Positions 16,171 through 24,808 of a stretch of DNA of 64,000 nucleotides are shown here, piece by piece. Source of the stretch: Thiohalocapsa sp. PB-PSB1 (lineage in GTDB: Bacteria; Pseudomonadota; Gammaproteobacteria; Chromatiales; Chromatiaceae); the NCBI GenBank assembly GCA_016745215.1, contig CP050890.1:4526001-4590000 (forward strand), read 5' to 3'. The notes below the pieces were generated by a model that searched no databases, was not told where the DNA came from, and worked only from the letters and a program-made list of their open reading frames with translations. The number at the start of each line of letters is the position of its first letter. Positions within the stretch are counted from its first letter, which is position 1. The position numbers were made by a program, and so were the translations under genes.

Positions 16171-17806
16171 GGCTGACGCTGGCGTCGCGTTGGCTATGGA
16201 TTTTTCTCCAGCATCGGAGGCGCTGTCAAGACCTTGCATCGGGTTTTGATAGACGGCGCGGGCGGCATTTGGGGGGATTTGCAGGGATTCGAGCATGCGA
16301 CGATCGGGATGTTGGAATCGATTGCGGCACCTTTTTCCCTGTTCGGGGTGGTCTATCAACGCTCCGACAACCCTGGGCGCAGGGCTGGCTTCCCCGACGG
16401 CGGCGGGCGTCTCGAAGTCAATGGGGCGCGGGACTGGCATTCAGGCTGCGGCAGCGTATTCGGCCGGTGGGTCGTGGAAAGAGAGGATCTGGAAGACTTG
16501 GCGTAGGTGGCCCTTGCCGCAATTCGGGCAGAGGCTCGGGTCGATGGCTTGTTTGCTGAGGAAGCCCTCGAGGTCGGCGATGTAGGGCGCCTCTGGCTGG
16601 TCGAGGCCGAGCAGGGCGCGGCAGGCGGTGAGGTTGGCCTTGCGCCGACTGCCGCCAAGCAGACCGTAGTAGCGGATTTGGTGGAAGCCGGGCGGCAGGA
16701 CGTGTTGCAGGAATCTGCGGATGAATTCCGGCCCGGACAGGCGCATGGTTTTCTGCGCCTCGGGGCTCTCGGGGTCTTTGACGCGGTTGTCGCGGTAGCG
16801 GAAGACGACGCCGTCGGCATCGACGGCAAGGATGCGGTAGTTGGCGATGGCGATGCGATTCATAGAGCGCCCGAGGTAGCGGATGAGGTGCTGGGGGCTG
16901 TCGAACGGGGCTTCGGCATACACGACCCAGGCGTGGCGGTGCAGGCGGATCAGCAGTTGCTTCCAGTCGGCCTCGTCGTGCAGTTCGGGCGGGCAGTGGC
17001 TGAACTTGCCGGCGGCGCGCAGGGCTTCGAGTTCGCGCAGGAAGATGGCTCGGAAGACCGGCGAGAGGGCGCGGACCGGGAACAGGAAGTTGTTCGGCGC
17101 TTGCACAAAACCGCTGCCATCGCGTTTCAATGCGCCGCCGGTGACGAGGCAATGCACATGCGGGTGCAGCTGTAAGGTCTGGCCCCAGGTGTGCAGCACG
17201 CTGACAATGCCGAGGTCGGCGTCCCAGAGTTTGTGGGCAAAGGTCTGCAGGGTCTCGGCGGCACTGCGCATGAGGATGGCGTAGACCTCGGCATCGCAGT
17301 ACTGCGCTAGGCGGTTGAGGTCTTCGGGCAGGGTGAAGACGAGGTGGAAGTACTGGATGGGCAAGAGTTCCAGCTCGCGGTCATCGACCCAGGCGGCGCG
17401 TTGGGAGGCGCGGCATTTGGGGCAGTGGCGGTTGCGGCAGGAGTTGTAGCTGATCTCCACATGCCCGCAGTGGTCGCATTGATCGACATGGCCGCCGAGC
17501 GCGGTGGTGCGGCAGGTCTCGATGGCGTGCAGGGCGCGGCCTTGCTCGAAGCTCGGATGGTACTCGGCGCGGTAGGCGGCGCCATGCATGCGCACCACAT
17601 CGGCCAGTTCGAATGGCGGTGGAGCATATTCGACGGGGAACTCGCGGCGGATTTCGGCGGTGAGGCTGTCCATGCCGATAGTATAGTCGGTTTCTGCGCG
17701 GTTGCTTGTCCCGTACAACTCCGATCTGTCCGATTGCGATCTGTCCCTGGATCGGTGGGTTGGATGTGGTTTTAGTGGGGGGGTGCTGTTTATTTATTTA
17801 GTCCAA
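16046..17806 (-). mobile_element. Integron cassette B1 (IS91-like transposase), adjacent to attI1
   Basis: Starts TTGGACTAAATAAATA at the attI1 core (17806) and ends at the G of its attC R' (16046). The 1.76-kb unit recurs at 33077-34832 (B2), joined there to an attC instead of attI and followed by a different cassette. Confidence 0.75.
16441..17673 (-). CDS. IS91-family HUH transposase, copy B1
   Basis: 410 residues from the ATG at 17673, which lines up with the start used in A. It has the zinc-binding N-terminus (CDHCGHVEISYNSC, HCPKC), HUH motif HPHVHCLVTGG, and YLGRSMNRIAIANYRI where A and B2 have YLGRYVNRIAI. In this copy the residue aligned with the conserved tyrosine is Ser, with R then SM in place of YV. 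If that Tyr is the nucleophile, B1 is catalytically dead while B2 (33462-34700) is intact. It is the first cassette after attI1. Confidence 0.85.
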   Translation of the reverse strand: MDSLTAEIRREFPVEYAPPPFELADVVRMHGAAYRAEYHPSFEQGRALHAIETCRTTALGGHVDQCDHCGHVEISYNSCRNRHCPKCRASQRAAWVDDRELELLPIQYFHLVFTLPEDLNRLAQYCDAEVYAILMRSAAETLQTFAHKLWDADLGIVSVLHTWGQTLQLHPHVHCLVTGGALKRDGSGFVQAPNNFLFPVRALSPVFRAIFLRELEALRAAGKFSHCPPELHDEADWKQLLIRLHRHAWVVYAEAPFDSPQHLIRYLGRSMNRIAIANYRILAVDADGVVFRYRDNRVKDPESPEAQKTMRLSGPEFIRRFLQHVLPPGFHQIRYYGLLGGSRRKANLTACRALLGLDQPEAPYIADLEGFLSKQAIDPSLCPNCGKGHLRQVFQILSFHDPPAEYAAAA

Positions 17807-17976
17807 CAGTGTATTCGTTTGCATGCAAATCGAACAGCTCGCCTGACTTGCTAGACAAACACATCGATTTGCTTTCAAAAAGAACCATTCAACATGCGTG
17901 CATGCAAAATGGCTCGATGTGCAAAGCATGCAAAAACTAGTAGTATTGCGCCCATTGTCATCAAGAGCGCGCAATC
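17801..17976 (-). other. attI1 and intI leader
   Basis: The core GTTGGAC (17807-17801, minus strand) is the insertion point of the first cassette; the sequence from 17807 to the intI start is identical to 27114-27283. Within it GCATGCAAA-type motifs recur (near 17821, 17901 and 17926), candidate integrase-binding direct repeats by position. The intI promoter should lie here, but no clear -35/-10 pair was assigned. Confidence 0.6.
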
Positions 17977-19091
17977 ATGTCAAGAAGAAATACCCCGTCC
18001 GGCTCGCCCCGGCGCGAGCATGGCACTCCGTCACGCTGGGATCAGTATTGGGCGCTGCTGGTGGCCAAGCGGATACCTCAACAGGCACAGCGCTGGTACG
18101 TGACACATGTGCAGGACTTCTTGGATGCGGTGCAGCCAAACTCTCTCAAAGATCTTTCCCGAGAGGAGATTACTGGATATCTCCAGCAGACGTCGAGCCA
18201 GGGCAAGTGGCAAGACTGGCAGTTCCGCCAGGTGGTGGATGCGCTGCAGCTGCTGCTCGTGGACCTCGCCGGCGTGAAAGCGGCCCAGTTGGTCGATTGG
18301 GACTACTGGCGTGAAGCTGGGGCGGTGCTGCCGGCGGATCACCCGACCATTGCGCGGGAGCAGGTACCGGAGGCGCGGCTGGCGGACCCGAAGTTTGCCG
18401 CGTCCGCCGAGGTGTTCCCGGTCTTGACGAGTCTGGCGCGGACGCTGCGCACGAAGCAGTACTCGATTCGCACCGAGCAAACCTATGTCGACTGGGGTCA
18501 TCGCTTTTTGCGCTACTGCAAGGGCAAGCCGGTCGAGACCCTGGGTCCGGTCGAGGTGGATGCCTTTCTGACCCATCTGGCGGTGGAGTGCTCGGTGGCA
18601 CCGAGCACGCAGAGCGTCGCGCTGAACGCATTGGTGTTCTTGTTCAATGAGGTGCTCGGGAGGCCGTTGGATGGGCTGAAGTTCTCGCGTGCCAAACGCC
18701 GCGAGCGGGTGCCGGTGGTACTGACGCGCGCCGAGGTCGAGCACCTCCTCGGGTGCATGGAGGGGACTTATGGCTTGATCGCCGGACTGCTCTATGGCAC
18801 CGGGATGCGGCTGCTGGAGGGTCTGCGGCTGCGGGTTGGTGACCTGGACTTCGGCCACGAGTCGATTGTGGTACGCAACGGTAAGGGTGACAAGGATCGC
18901 GTCGTGCCGCTGCCGAAGCGCTACCGATCGCCGCTGGTCGAGCACCTCGAAGAGGTCGAGGCGCTGCATCGGGCGGACTTGGCGGCTGGCGCGGGCACGG
19001 TGTATCTGCCCTACGCGCTGGCGCGCAAGTATCCGAACGCGCCACGCGAATGGATCTGGCAGTATGTATTCCCGAGCGTTCAGCTGTCGCG
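17977..19091 (+). pseudogene. intI: Integron integrase IntI, C-terminus lost to an HUH element
   Basis: The frame from 17977 covers the SAM-like N-terminal core-binding domain (IRTEQTYVDWGHRFLRYCKG), box I with the first catalytic Arg (GTGMRLLEGLRLRVGDLDF) and the IntI-specific insertion (ALARKYPNAPREWIWQYVF), then ends at VFPSVQLSRE where an IS200-like element begins. The lost part holds H-x-x-R, the second His and the Tyr nucleophile, so the enzyme cannot recombine DNA. It is divergent from the cassette array, as in standard integrons. A second copy at 27284 is truncated even earlier. Confidence 0.88.
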
Positions 19092-19863
19092 GGAATTACG
19101 GTGACACTTTACCATTTACACTAATTTTCGTTGTTTCGGGTCATTCTTTTGCGAAGCGGGCCGACCTCGCTTGCCTTGACGTAGCGCTCGGCCAAGTTGC
19201 TTTTCAAGCTCGCCAAGCTTTTGATCGTCCATCAGTGGACGTCCGATGGTTTGGCCCTTGGTGAGAGCTGCCAAGTGTTCAGGATCTTCCGGCATCTCCA
19301 AGAATTCCACTAAATTATCGACGCGATCCAGCAGGGGTCGAACAGTGACTAATCCATCGTCTTCGCGCCGGAAATGTGCTGGCGTGCTGGACCAGGGCCA
19401 GTCGGCAGGCGTCGCAGCTCGTTTGGCCTTCACGGGATTCAAAGCCACGTAGCGGCAGGCTGCCATCAAGTGAGCTTCATCCATTGCCACGCAGCCAAAC
19501 CGCCCTTGAAACAGGTGGCCGGTTACCCGCAATCGCGCGTTGATGTAGCCGCTATATCGACGATGCGTCTCCCCGACGGCGCGGGACAGGCCGGTCTCGT
19601 TGGGGGGTGCGAGAATCAAGTGCACATGGTTCGGCATCAGGCAGTAGGACCAGACTTCCACGCCGTTTGATCGACACTCGTTCGCTAGCCAATCTCTATA
19701 AAGCGCATAGTCGTCTTCCTTCACGAAAACTTGTTGGCGTCTGTTCCCACGCTGCGTCACATGGTGGGGGATGCCGGGAACGATGATGCGTGGGAGGCGA
19801 GACATACGCTTAGCATAAGCCCAGAACAAAATAGTGTAAATGGTAAAGTGTCACCATAATTCC
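19092..19863 (-). mobile_element. IS200-like/RAYT HUH element with terminal inverted repeats, copy 1
   Basis: 772 bp bounded by about 31-bp inverted repeats, GGAATTACGGTGACACTTTA... and its complement (one mismatch here, ACCATAATT). The same length and ends occur at 27626-28397. It interrupts intI on the left and an IS110 remnant on the right. No clear target duplication. Confidence 0.75.
19116..19805 (-). CDS. IS200-like (REP-associated) tyrosine transposase, copy 1
   Basis: 229 residues from the ATG at 19805. The start MSRLPRIIVPGIPHHVTQRG, the HUH motif MPNHVHLIL and the tyrosine region RRYSGYINARL are those of Y1 transposases of the IS200/RAYT type; GHLFQGRF and YVALNPVKA also match the family. 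These enzymes process single-stranded hairpins at element ends. It lies inside inverted repeats that can form such hairpins. Nearly identical to the copy at 27650-28339 and appears intact. Confidence 0.88.
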   Translation of the reverse strand: MSRLPRIIVPGIPHHVTQRGNRRQQVFVKEDDYALYRDWLANECRSNGVEVWSYCLMPNHVHLILAPPNETGLSRAVGETHRRYSGYINARLRVTGHLFQGRFGCVAMDEAHLMAACRYVALNPVKAKRAATPADWPWSSTPAHFRREDDGLVTVRPLLDRVDNLVEFLEMPEDPEHLAALTKGQTIGRPLMDDQKLGELEKQLGRALRQGKRGRPASQKNDPKQRKLV

Positions 19864-19864
19864 G

Positions 19865-20342
19865 CTTCTGCGCGACGCGCTGCCCCTGACGACGGACGCC
19901 GGCGTGCTGCTGCCGGCGCTGCTGGCCACGGGGACCCTCGTCGCAGAGCTTCGGGTGGTGTTGGCCGGCATCGAGCGCTACGAGCAGGCCATCGACAGGG
20001 CCTTCAAGGTGCATCCGGACGCGGCGATCTTCGCAAGCCTGCCCGGCGCCGGACCGACGCTCGCGCCGCGCCTGCTCGCCGCGCTCGGCTCCGATCGCGA
20101 GCGCTGGCCCGACGCCCTCGGCCTTCAGCAGTACCTCGGTGTTGCGCCGGTGACCGAGCGCAGCGGCAACAAGCGCTGGGTGCACTGGCGCTGGGCCTGC
20201 CCGAAGTTCCTTCGCCAGAGCGTGGTGGAATGGGCTGGCATGAGCGTGCGCTTTTCAGTCTGGGCGGCGGCCTACTACCAGCAGCAGCGCGAGCACGGCA
20301 AGAGCCACAACACCGCGATTCGGGCGCTCGCCTTCATGTTAG
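19865..20342 (+). pseudogene. IS110-family transposase remnant
   Basis: The frame from 19865 lacks a start and the N-terminal DEDD catalytic domain. It retains the IS116/IS110/IS902 C-terminal part: FASLPGAGPTLAPRLLAALG, ALGLQQYLGVAPVTERSGN and RQSVVEWAGMSVRFSVWAAAYYQ. It ends abruptly at RALAFM, where the IS21-type terminus begins. So it is truncated on the left by the HUH element and on the right by IS21. Confidence 0.85.
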
Positions 20343-22238
20343 GTGACAATTAACTTGGCCGGTCGACGACAACTAACTTGGCCGATTTTAGAGGCTAAGG
20401 TAGCTGGCATTTTCGCAACCAAACGGCGCGTGAATGTCAGGCAAGCGGATCACCATTGAGCAGGTCAAGTTCTACATGAGCAACAGAAAGCAAAGTCGCA
20501 CGCAGGCGCAGGCGAGTGCCAAGACGGGCGTATCCGAGCGCAGTGCACGGCGGATCGAACACGGGGAGATCGGCGTACTGCAGAGCAAGGAGCGGCACTG
20601 GCGAACGCGCGCGGACCCGTTTGCAGGGGTCTGGGAGGAGGAGATCGTCAGTCGTCTGGAGCGCCAGCCGCGCCTGGATGCGACGACCCTGTTTGAAGAC
20701 TTGCAGGAACGCCATCCGGGAGAGTACGGCAACGGCAAGAAGCGCACCTTCCAGCGTCGGGTGAAGGCGTGGAAGGCGCTGCACGGAGCGGACAAGGAGG
20801 TGATGTTCCGCCAGGTGCAGGAACCAGGTCGGCAGGGGTTATCGGATGTCACCGAACTCAAAGGGCTGGTCGTGACGATCGCTGGCGAGGAGCTGGACCA
20901 CCGGCTGTACCACTTTCGCCTCGCCTACAGCGGCTGGAGCCACGTCAAGGTCGTGCTTGGAGGGGAATCCTACAGTGCGCTGGCCGAAGGGCTACAGGAG
21001 GCGCTGTGGCGGCTTGGTGGGGCACCGTTGGAGCACCGCACCGACAGCCTCTCGGCGGCCTACAAGAACCTCAGCAGCGAAGCACAAGCGGACCTCACCG
21101 AGCGCTACACGCAGCTCTGCGCGCATTACGGCATGACGGCCACGCGCAACAACCGTGGCGTCAGTCACGAGAACGGCGCCGTGGAATCGCCGCACGGGCA
21201 CATCAAGCGGCGCATTGGGCAGGCGTTGTTGCTGCGTGACTCGGCCGATTTCGCCAGCTTGCAGGACTACCGAGAGTGGCTCGACGCGCTGCTGGTGCGT
21301 TTCAACCGGCGTTGCAGCGAGGCGCTCGCCATTGAGCGCGCGCAGCTGCAAGCCCTACCACGGCGGCGCACCGGCGACTACAGCGAGCAGGTGGTCGTGG
21401 TCACCACCTTCGCCACCATTGATGTCAAGCGCGTGCTCTACAGCGTGCCCGCACGCCTGGTCGGCGAGCGGCTACGCCTGCATCTCTTCGACGACCGCAT
21501 CGAGGCGTACGTCGGCGCAACCTTGGCGCTCACGCTGCCGCGGGTGTACAGCGTCAACCACGAGCGGGCACGGCGCATCGACTACCGCCACCTCATCGGC
21601 GTGCTGGCACGCAAGCCGCAGGCCTTTCGCTACTCGCAGCTGCGCGACGACCTGCTGCCCAACGCCACCTACCGCGCGATCTGGCAGCATCTGGACAGCC
21701 ACCTAGAAGCACGCGCGGCATGCAAACGCATCGTCGGCATCCTCGCCCTGGCCGCGCGCGCCGACTGTGAGCAGGCGCTGGGCGCGTATCTGCTCGAGCG
21801 CATCGCCGCGGGTAGCGTGCCCACGCTGACGGCGCTGGAAAGCCGTTTCGACGCCCGCGACGCAGCCACACAGCAGGCTGAGCTGCGCGACCGGCCCAGT
21901 ACCCAGCACGCGCTTGCGAGCTACGACCACCTGTTGCCCGCGCAGGGCCAATCCATGGAGCTGCACTGACATGGTCCAGACCGCCACATTAGCGCTGATG
22001 CTCAAGCAACTGAACCTCACCAGCATCGCCCGCCACTGGCAGACGCAGCTCGAGACAGCCGAGCGCAACGGCTGGGACGGCGCGCGCTACCTCAGTGCGC
22101 GATGCGAGCAAGAGCTGGCCGATCGTCACAGCCGACGCATTTCGCGTTACAGCAAGGAATCCCAGTTGCCCCCGGGCAAAAGCCTGGCCAGCTTCGACTT
22201 AGTGCAGCATGAGATCGGGTCATTTGGCGAAGGTATTG
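20342..22238 (+). mobile_element. IS21-family element, right end deleted
   Basis: The left end shows repeated ACAATTAACTTGGCCG / ACAACTAACTTGGCCG motifs, then istA and the start of istB. The right part of istB and the right terminus are replaced at ~22239 by the leader of integron cassette A3. Confidence 0.75.
20434..21969 (+). CDS. istA: IS21 transposase IstA
   Basis: 511 residues, full length. An N-terminal helix-turn-helix (RTQAQASAKTGVSERSARRI) is followed by the DDE integrase core: an Asp in LSDVTELKG, a second in EHRTDSLSAAY and the Glu in HENGAVESPHGHIKRR. C-terminal beta region and tail are as in IstA. IstA makes the DNA cuts and joins, helped by the ATPase IstB. Because istB and the right end are lost, this copy cannot move by itself but may act in trans. 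Confidence 0.92.
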   Translation: MSGKRITIEQVKFYMSNRKQSRTQAQASAKTGVSERSARRIEHGEIGVLQSKERHWRTRADPFAGVWEEEIVSRLERQPRLDATTLFEDLQERHPGEYGNGKKRTFQRRVKAWKALHGADKEVMFRQVQEPGRQGLSDVTELKGLVVTIAGEELDHRLYHFRLAYSGWSHVKVVLGGESYSALAEGLQEALWRLGGAPLEHRTDSLSAAYKNLSSEAQADLTERYTQLCAHYGMTATRNNRGVSHENGAVESPHGHIKRRIGQALLLRDSADFASLQDYREWLDALLVRFNRRCSEALAIERAQLQALPRRRTGDYSEQVVVVTTFATIDVKRVLYSVPARLVGERLRLHLFDDRIEAYVGATLALTLPRVYSVNHERARRIDYRHLIGVLARKPQAFRYSQLRDDLLPNATYRAIWQHLDSHLEARAACKRIVGILALAARADCEQALGAYLLERIAAGSVPTLTALESRFDARDAATQQAELRDRPSTQHALASYDHLLPAQGQSMELH

Positions 22239-22243
22239 ATTGA
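21971..22243 (+). pseudogene. istB: IstB helper ATPase, N-terminal fragment
   Basis: Starts two bases after istA. About 88 codons are IstB-like (MLKQLNLTSIARHWQTQLETAE, the family's N-terminal helical region), ending at FDLVQHEIGSFGEG before the sequence turns into cassette A3 leader. The whole AAA+ ATP-binding domain is missing. Confidence 0.85.
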
Positions 22244-22291
22244 TGGGAGTGCCTTTTGGTTCGCTCCGGGCTTTCTATTTATTTAGTCCAA
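22239..22291 (-). mobile_element. Cassette A3, 53-bp leader fragment
   Basis: Identical to the leader of cassettes A1 and A2 from TTGGACTAAATAAATAGAAA to CCCATCAAT, then cut by the IS21 remnant. It is joined to the attC at 22286-22377 exactly as a full A cassette would be. Confidence 0.8.
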
Positions 22292-22377
22292 CGTTTAGCA
22301 CAGCCCGACGCTTGCTGGCCGGCCGGAGCGTAGCGACGGCTGGCCAGCAAGCGGTCGGGCTTGTGCGTAAGTTGGGC
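22286..22377 (-). other. attC of the 22439-23068 cassette
   Basis: Minus strand R'' GCCCAAC (22377-22371), TTACGCACAAGCCCGACCGC, arms TTGCTGGCCAGCC / GGCCGGCCAGCAAGC, GTCGGGCTGTGC and R' GTTGGAC (22292-22286). A textbook attC; R'' complements TTGGGC at the cassette start. Confidence 0.92.
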
Positions 22378-22438
22378 ATCTTCTCAATTTGCGTCATTCA
22401 TTGCGGGCAAGATGCGAACTCAATTTGCATTCGATTCG

Positions 22439-23068
22439 CTAGTATGCGACTGCCCATACGCGATAGCCAATAATTCCGCCCCCTCCCGTAGCGCTCATCG
22501 ATGTGGTTACCGCAACGGTTCTTCCTGATTTGGCGACTTCAACACTGTCGACCAAGCGGATATTGTCAGTGAGTTCGACCCAAGCGTGTTTGACTGGGAA
22601 ATCGAACTGAGCTCTGCGAGTCTCTTGACGCTTGTTAGATGAGAGATCTCTCGCCGCGAATCGGATATTTGACTCGCGCGAAGCCCTCTGGGCCGCTGTT
22701 TGTGCTGCGCTTGCGGAGCGAATGGCGTTATTGGCTGACTGCTCGGCGGTGCTTGCCGAGTCGCTAGTTCGCTTAACCAGCGCTTCTATCCGATCCTCAA
22801 GCTCTTCGGAGGTCCGCTTGGTGCGTTCAAGTTCTGAGAGGAGCGCGTCGCCGTTATTGTCTTCTAGCCAGCGGCGAAAAGCGGTTTTTACGGCCTCAGG
22901 CATTTCACTGTTCACCTGATTGTTTGCTTCAGCCGGGACGCTAACGAAGTTTGTATACCCAAGCGCAGCGAGGATAACCAACGCCAAAGCGATAAACAAA
23001 CGCTTGTCCGCAGCCACTCGTTCCTTAAGGACCGCGATCTCCTTCTCCAAATCAGACACATCAGTCAC
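22439..23068 (-). CDS. Cassette-encoded membrane-anchored coiled-coil protein
   Basis: 209 residues from the GTG at 23068, which has GGAG eight bases upstream; a TTG inside the attC core is a poorer choice. Residues ~1-23 are heptad-like (DVSDLEKEIAVLKERV), then a membrane helix (LFIALALVILAALGYTNFV), then a long coiled coil rich in Ser/Ala/Glu (ELERTKRTSEELEDRI, ASTAEQSANNAIRSASAAQ). The C-terminal ~55 residues form a small beta domain ending in GIIGYRVWAVAY. No family recognised. Last complete cassette of array 2. Confidence 0.7.
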   Translation of the reverse strand: MTDVSDLEKEIAVLKERVAADKRLFIALALVILAALGYTNFVSVPAEANNQVNSEMPEAVKTAFRRWLEDNNGDALLSELERTKRTSEELEDRIEALVKRTSDSASTAEQSANNAIRSASAAQTAAQRASRESNIRFAARDLSSNKRQETRRAQFDFPVKHAWVELTDNIRLVDSVEVAKSGRTVAVTTSMSATGGGGIIGYRVWAVAY

Positions 23069-23083
23069 AGAAAAACTCCAACG

Positions 23084-23175
23084 GCCCAACGCTGGCGTAA
23101 CCTGCCGCGTGCTGGCTAGCCGGGAGCGTAGCGACCGCTAGCCAGTACGCGGTCAGGTTGACGCACTCGTTAGGG
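23084..23175 (-). other. attC of the 23242-23622 cassette
   Basis: Minus strand R'' CCCTAAC (23175-23169), GAGTGCGTCAACCTGACCGC, arms GTACTGGCTAGCGG / CGGCTAGCCAGCAC, GGCAGGTTACGCCAGC and R' GTTGGGC (23090-23084). Confidence 0.92.
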
Positions 23176-23241
23176 TTTCTTTTCATTCAGTAATTGGAGA
23201 AAAGGCCTCTGACACCTTTTCTAAGAAATTATGCCTCGCGC

Positions 23242-23622
23242 TTAGCGGATCTTTGTGGCTTGCCAGCCACCCCGTGGAGGCCAACCATAATACTCACCAT
23301 GCATGAGGTCCCCGCAGGTTGACATGGTGCCTGTAAAGGTTTGATTCGGTCCTCGACCGTGATTATCCCTCGTAAACTCAACAGACGATTCACGCATATC
23401 AAACGAACCTCTAATGTCCGAACGATTGCCGTCTGACCAGCTTGAAGAGCCGTTGAAGGTGCAATCGTCGTTTATCTTCAGAGTTAGCCGTGCGGTCCAG
23501 GTGCCGGCAGTGCTATCCGTTCGCATTGACCAGTCGCTAGCAAGATCTCGGCAGGTGATGTCCTGAGCGTTGGCTGTTCCAAGGGAAAGAAAGATTATAA
23601 ATGCGAGATGTGTTCTATTCAT
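23242..23622 (-). CDS. Cassette-encoded small secreted protein
   Basis: 126 residues from the ATG at 23622 (GAGG about 10 bases upstream; another ATG lies nine bases earlier). A Sec signal peptide is clear (MNRTHLAFIIFLSLGTANAQ). The mature part has four Cys (DITCRD, NDDCTF, MSTCGD and none further visible beyond one more at most) and alternating polar/hydrophobic stretches resembling a lipocalin-like beta barrel (LTLKINDDCTFNGSSSW, SVEFTRDNHGRG, TFTGTMSTCGDLMHGEYYG). Function unknown; probably periplasmic or secreted. Confidence 0.7.
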   Translation of the reverse strand: MNRTHLAFIIFLSLGTANAQDITCRDLASDWSMRTDSTAGTWTARLTLKINDDCTFNGSSSWSDGNRSDIRGSFDMRESSVEFTRDNHGRGPNQTFTGTMSTCGDLMHGEYYGWPPRGGWQATKIR

Positions 23623-23691
23623 GGCGATCATGCCTCATGTTGACGTAAATAAAAGTCATGCTCATATAAGCATAACATTCTGGTTGCTTGA

Positions 23692-23753
23692 GCCTAACGT
23701 CAAGCATCAGCGGCGCGCGCCTTTGGCGCGTCCGCTGGATGCGCATGTTAGGG
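23692..23753 (-). other. attC of the DUF218 cassette
   Basis: Short 62-bp site: minus strand R'' CCCTAAC (23753-23747), ATGCGCATCCAGCGGACGCG, loop, CGCCGCTGATGCTTGAC and R' GTTAGGC (23698-23692). R'' complements TTAGGG at the cassette start (24547). Confidence 0.9.
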
Positions 23754-23758
23754 CACAT

Positions 23759-24523
23759 TTACGGTTGCCATGGCCACCGAAGCTTGCGCCAGCCGCCTTG
23801 CCTGTCGCAGTTGATAACTTGCTCTACGAGTCTATCATCGCCATATGCGCTTGCCGCACACCGCAGATATTTGTCGTCTTTGTTTTTGTTTTCGTCGTCC
23901 GATTGATTGTTGTCATAGCAGGGGCCTGTACGTCCAACACGTTTACTGACGAAATGAGGAGCTCTCAGGAGTGGATCTTTGATTGTCTTAGTCTTGTAAT
24001 CAATAACAACACCCATGTTTATCATCTCGTTAAGGCAGTTCTTTTCGTGTGGATCGACCTTACCAATTCCATGGAATGTGAAGTTATCGAAATGGAGGCC
24101 AGTTGCCATTAGCATAAAGCGTATGGATTTATGTGGCATACTGATCACACCTATCGTTTCCGGCCACGCCTTGTAGTTATGGTAGAAAGCCAGTAGCGAA
24201 AGGAATACATTTTCAAAACTGTCACGGGCAAACGATTCAAAGAGCAAGTCGTCCGGAAACTCAATATTTCTGTATGCAGCGAAGTTAGCCATGCCCTGTG
24301 CTTCAGTGAGTTCTAAATTCTTGCGTGTTTGGCCACCACTGAATGCAATCACGTCGTAGAGCCGCTTAACTCCCATCTTGCAACCGTCGCGGACGTGTTG
24401 AGCTATGGTTCGCTTCATCGCCTCCGGATCCGGAAATTTGCTCTTCTCAATACCTTTCCAATCCTTGCCATCCCATATGGCATGGCCTGCCACGATCAAC
24501 ATACTTTTAGGTGCAGAAGCCAT
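23759..24523 (-). CDS. Cassette-encoded DUF218 (YdcF/ElyC-like) protein
   Basis: 254 residues from the ATG at 24523, 19 bases after the upstream attC core. The start SMLIVAGHAIWDGKDW and the later YDVIAFSGGQTRKNLELTEAQ match the DUF218 fold (GG-type loop after a strand), which includes YdcF and SanA/ElyC proteins linked to envelope functions and cofactor binding. No signal peptide, so probably cytoplasmic. The C-terminal ~40 residues (YDNNQSDDENKNKDDKYL) are hydrophilic and may be disordered. Substrate unknown. Confidence 0.7.
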   Translation of the reverse strand: MASAPKSMLIVAGHAIWDGKDWKGIEKSKFPDPEAMKRTIAQHVRDGCKMGVKRLYDVIAFSGGQTRKNLELTEAQGMANFAAYRNIEFPDDLLFESFARDSFENVFLSLLAFYHNYKAWPETIGVISMPHKSIRFMLMATGLHFDNFTFHGIGKVDPHEKNCLNEMINMGVVIDYKTKTIKDPLLRAPHFVSKRVGRTGPCYDNNQSDDENKNKDDKYLRCAASAYGDDRLVEQVINCDRQGGWRKLRWPWQP

Positions 24524-24541
24524 AAGATTCTCGTCTGTATG

Positions 24542-24635
24542 CCCTAACGTCAAGCACAGCCCGCCGCTTGCTGGCCAGCCGCCCGCGTCAGCGGCGGCTG
24601 GCCAGCAAGCGGTCGGGCTTGTGCGTTTGTTGGGC
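24542..24635 (-). other. attC of the PIN toxin cassette
   Basis: Minus strand R'' GCCCAAC (24635-24629), AAACGCACAAGCCCGACCGC, arms TTGCTGGCCAGCC / GGCTGGCCAGCAAGC, GGCGGGCTGTGCTTGAC and R' GTTAGGG (24548-24542). R'' complements TTGGGC at 25310. Confidence 0.92.
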
Positions 24636-24806
24636 CGCAACAGTGCTGGCTGCCGGTTTGCGTGGCGGGAGGGAGATAACGCGCTCGGGGTGTGCGGCTT
24701 GCTTCGTCATCAAGTCCTCAAATATGTCGTCAATGCTGTAATTGAACTGGCGGGCGTACTCGTCTCGAAGAGCTCGTGTTTCCGCGACGATTGGGTCTTG
24801 CCACAT
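24588..24806 (-). CDS. Putative antitoxin of the cassette PIN toxin
   Basis: 72 residues, starting two bases after the toxin stop. The N-terminal half (DPIVAETRALRDEYARQFNYSIDDIFEDLMTKQ) is helical and matches the small partners often encoded right after this subgroup of PIN proteins. The C-terminal ~20 codons run into the attC, so the tail sequence (KPDRLLASRR) is dictated by the recombination site. Toxin-first gene order is unusual for type II pairs but common for this subgroup. Confidence 0.65.
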   Translation of the reverse strand: MWQDPIVAETRALRDEYARQFNYSIDDIFEDLMTKQAAHPERVISLPPRKPAASTVAAQQTHKPDRLLASRR

Positions 24807-24808
24807 AG

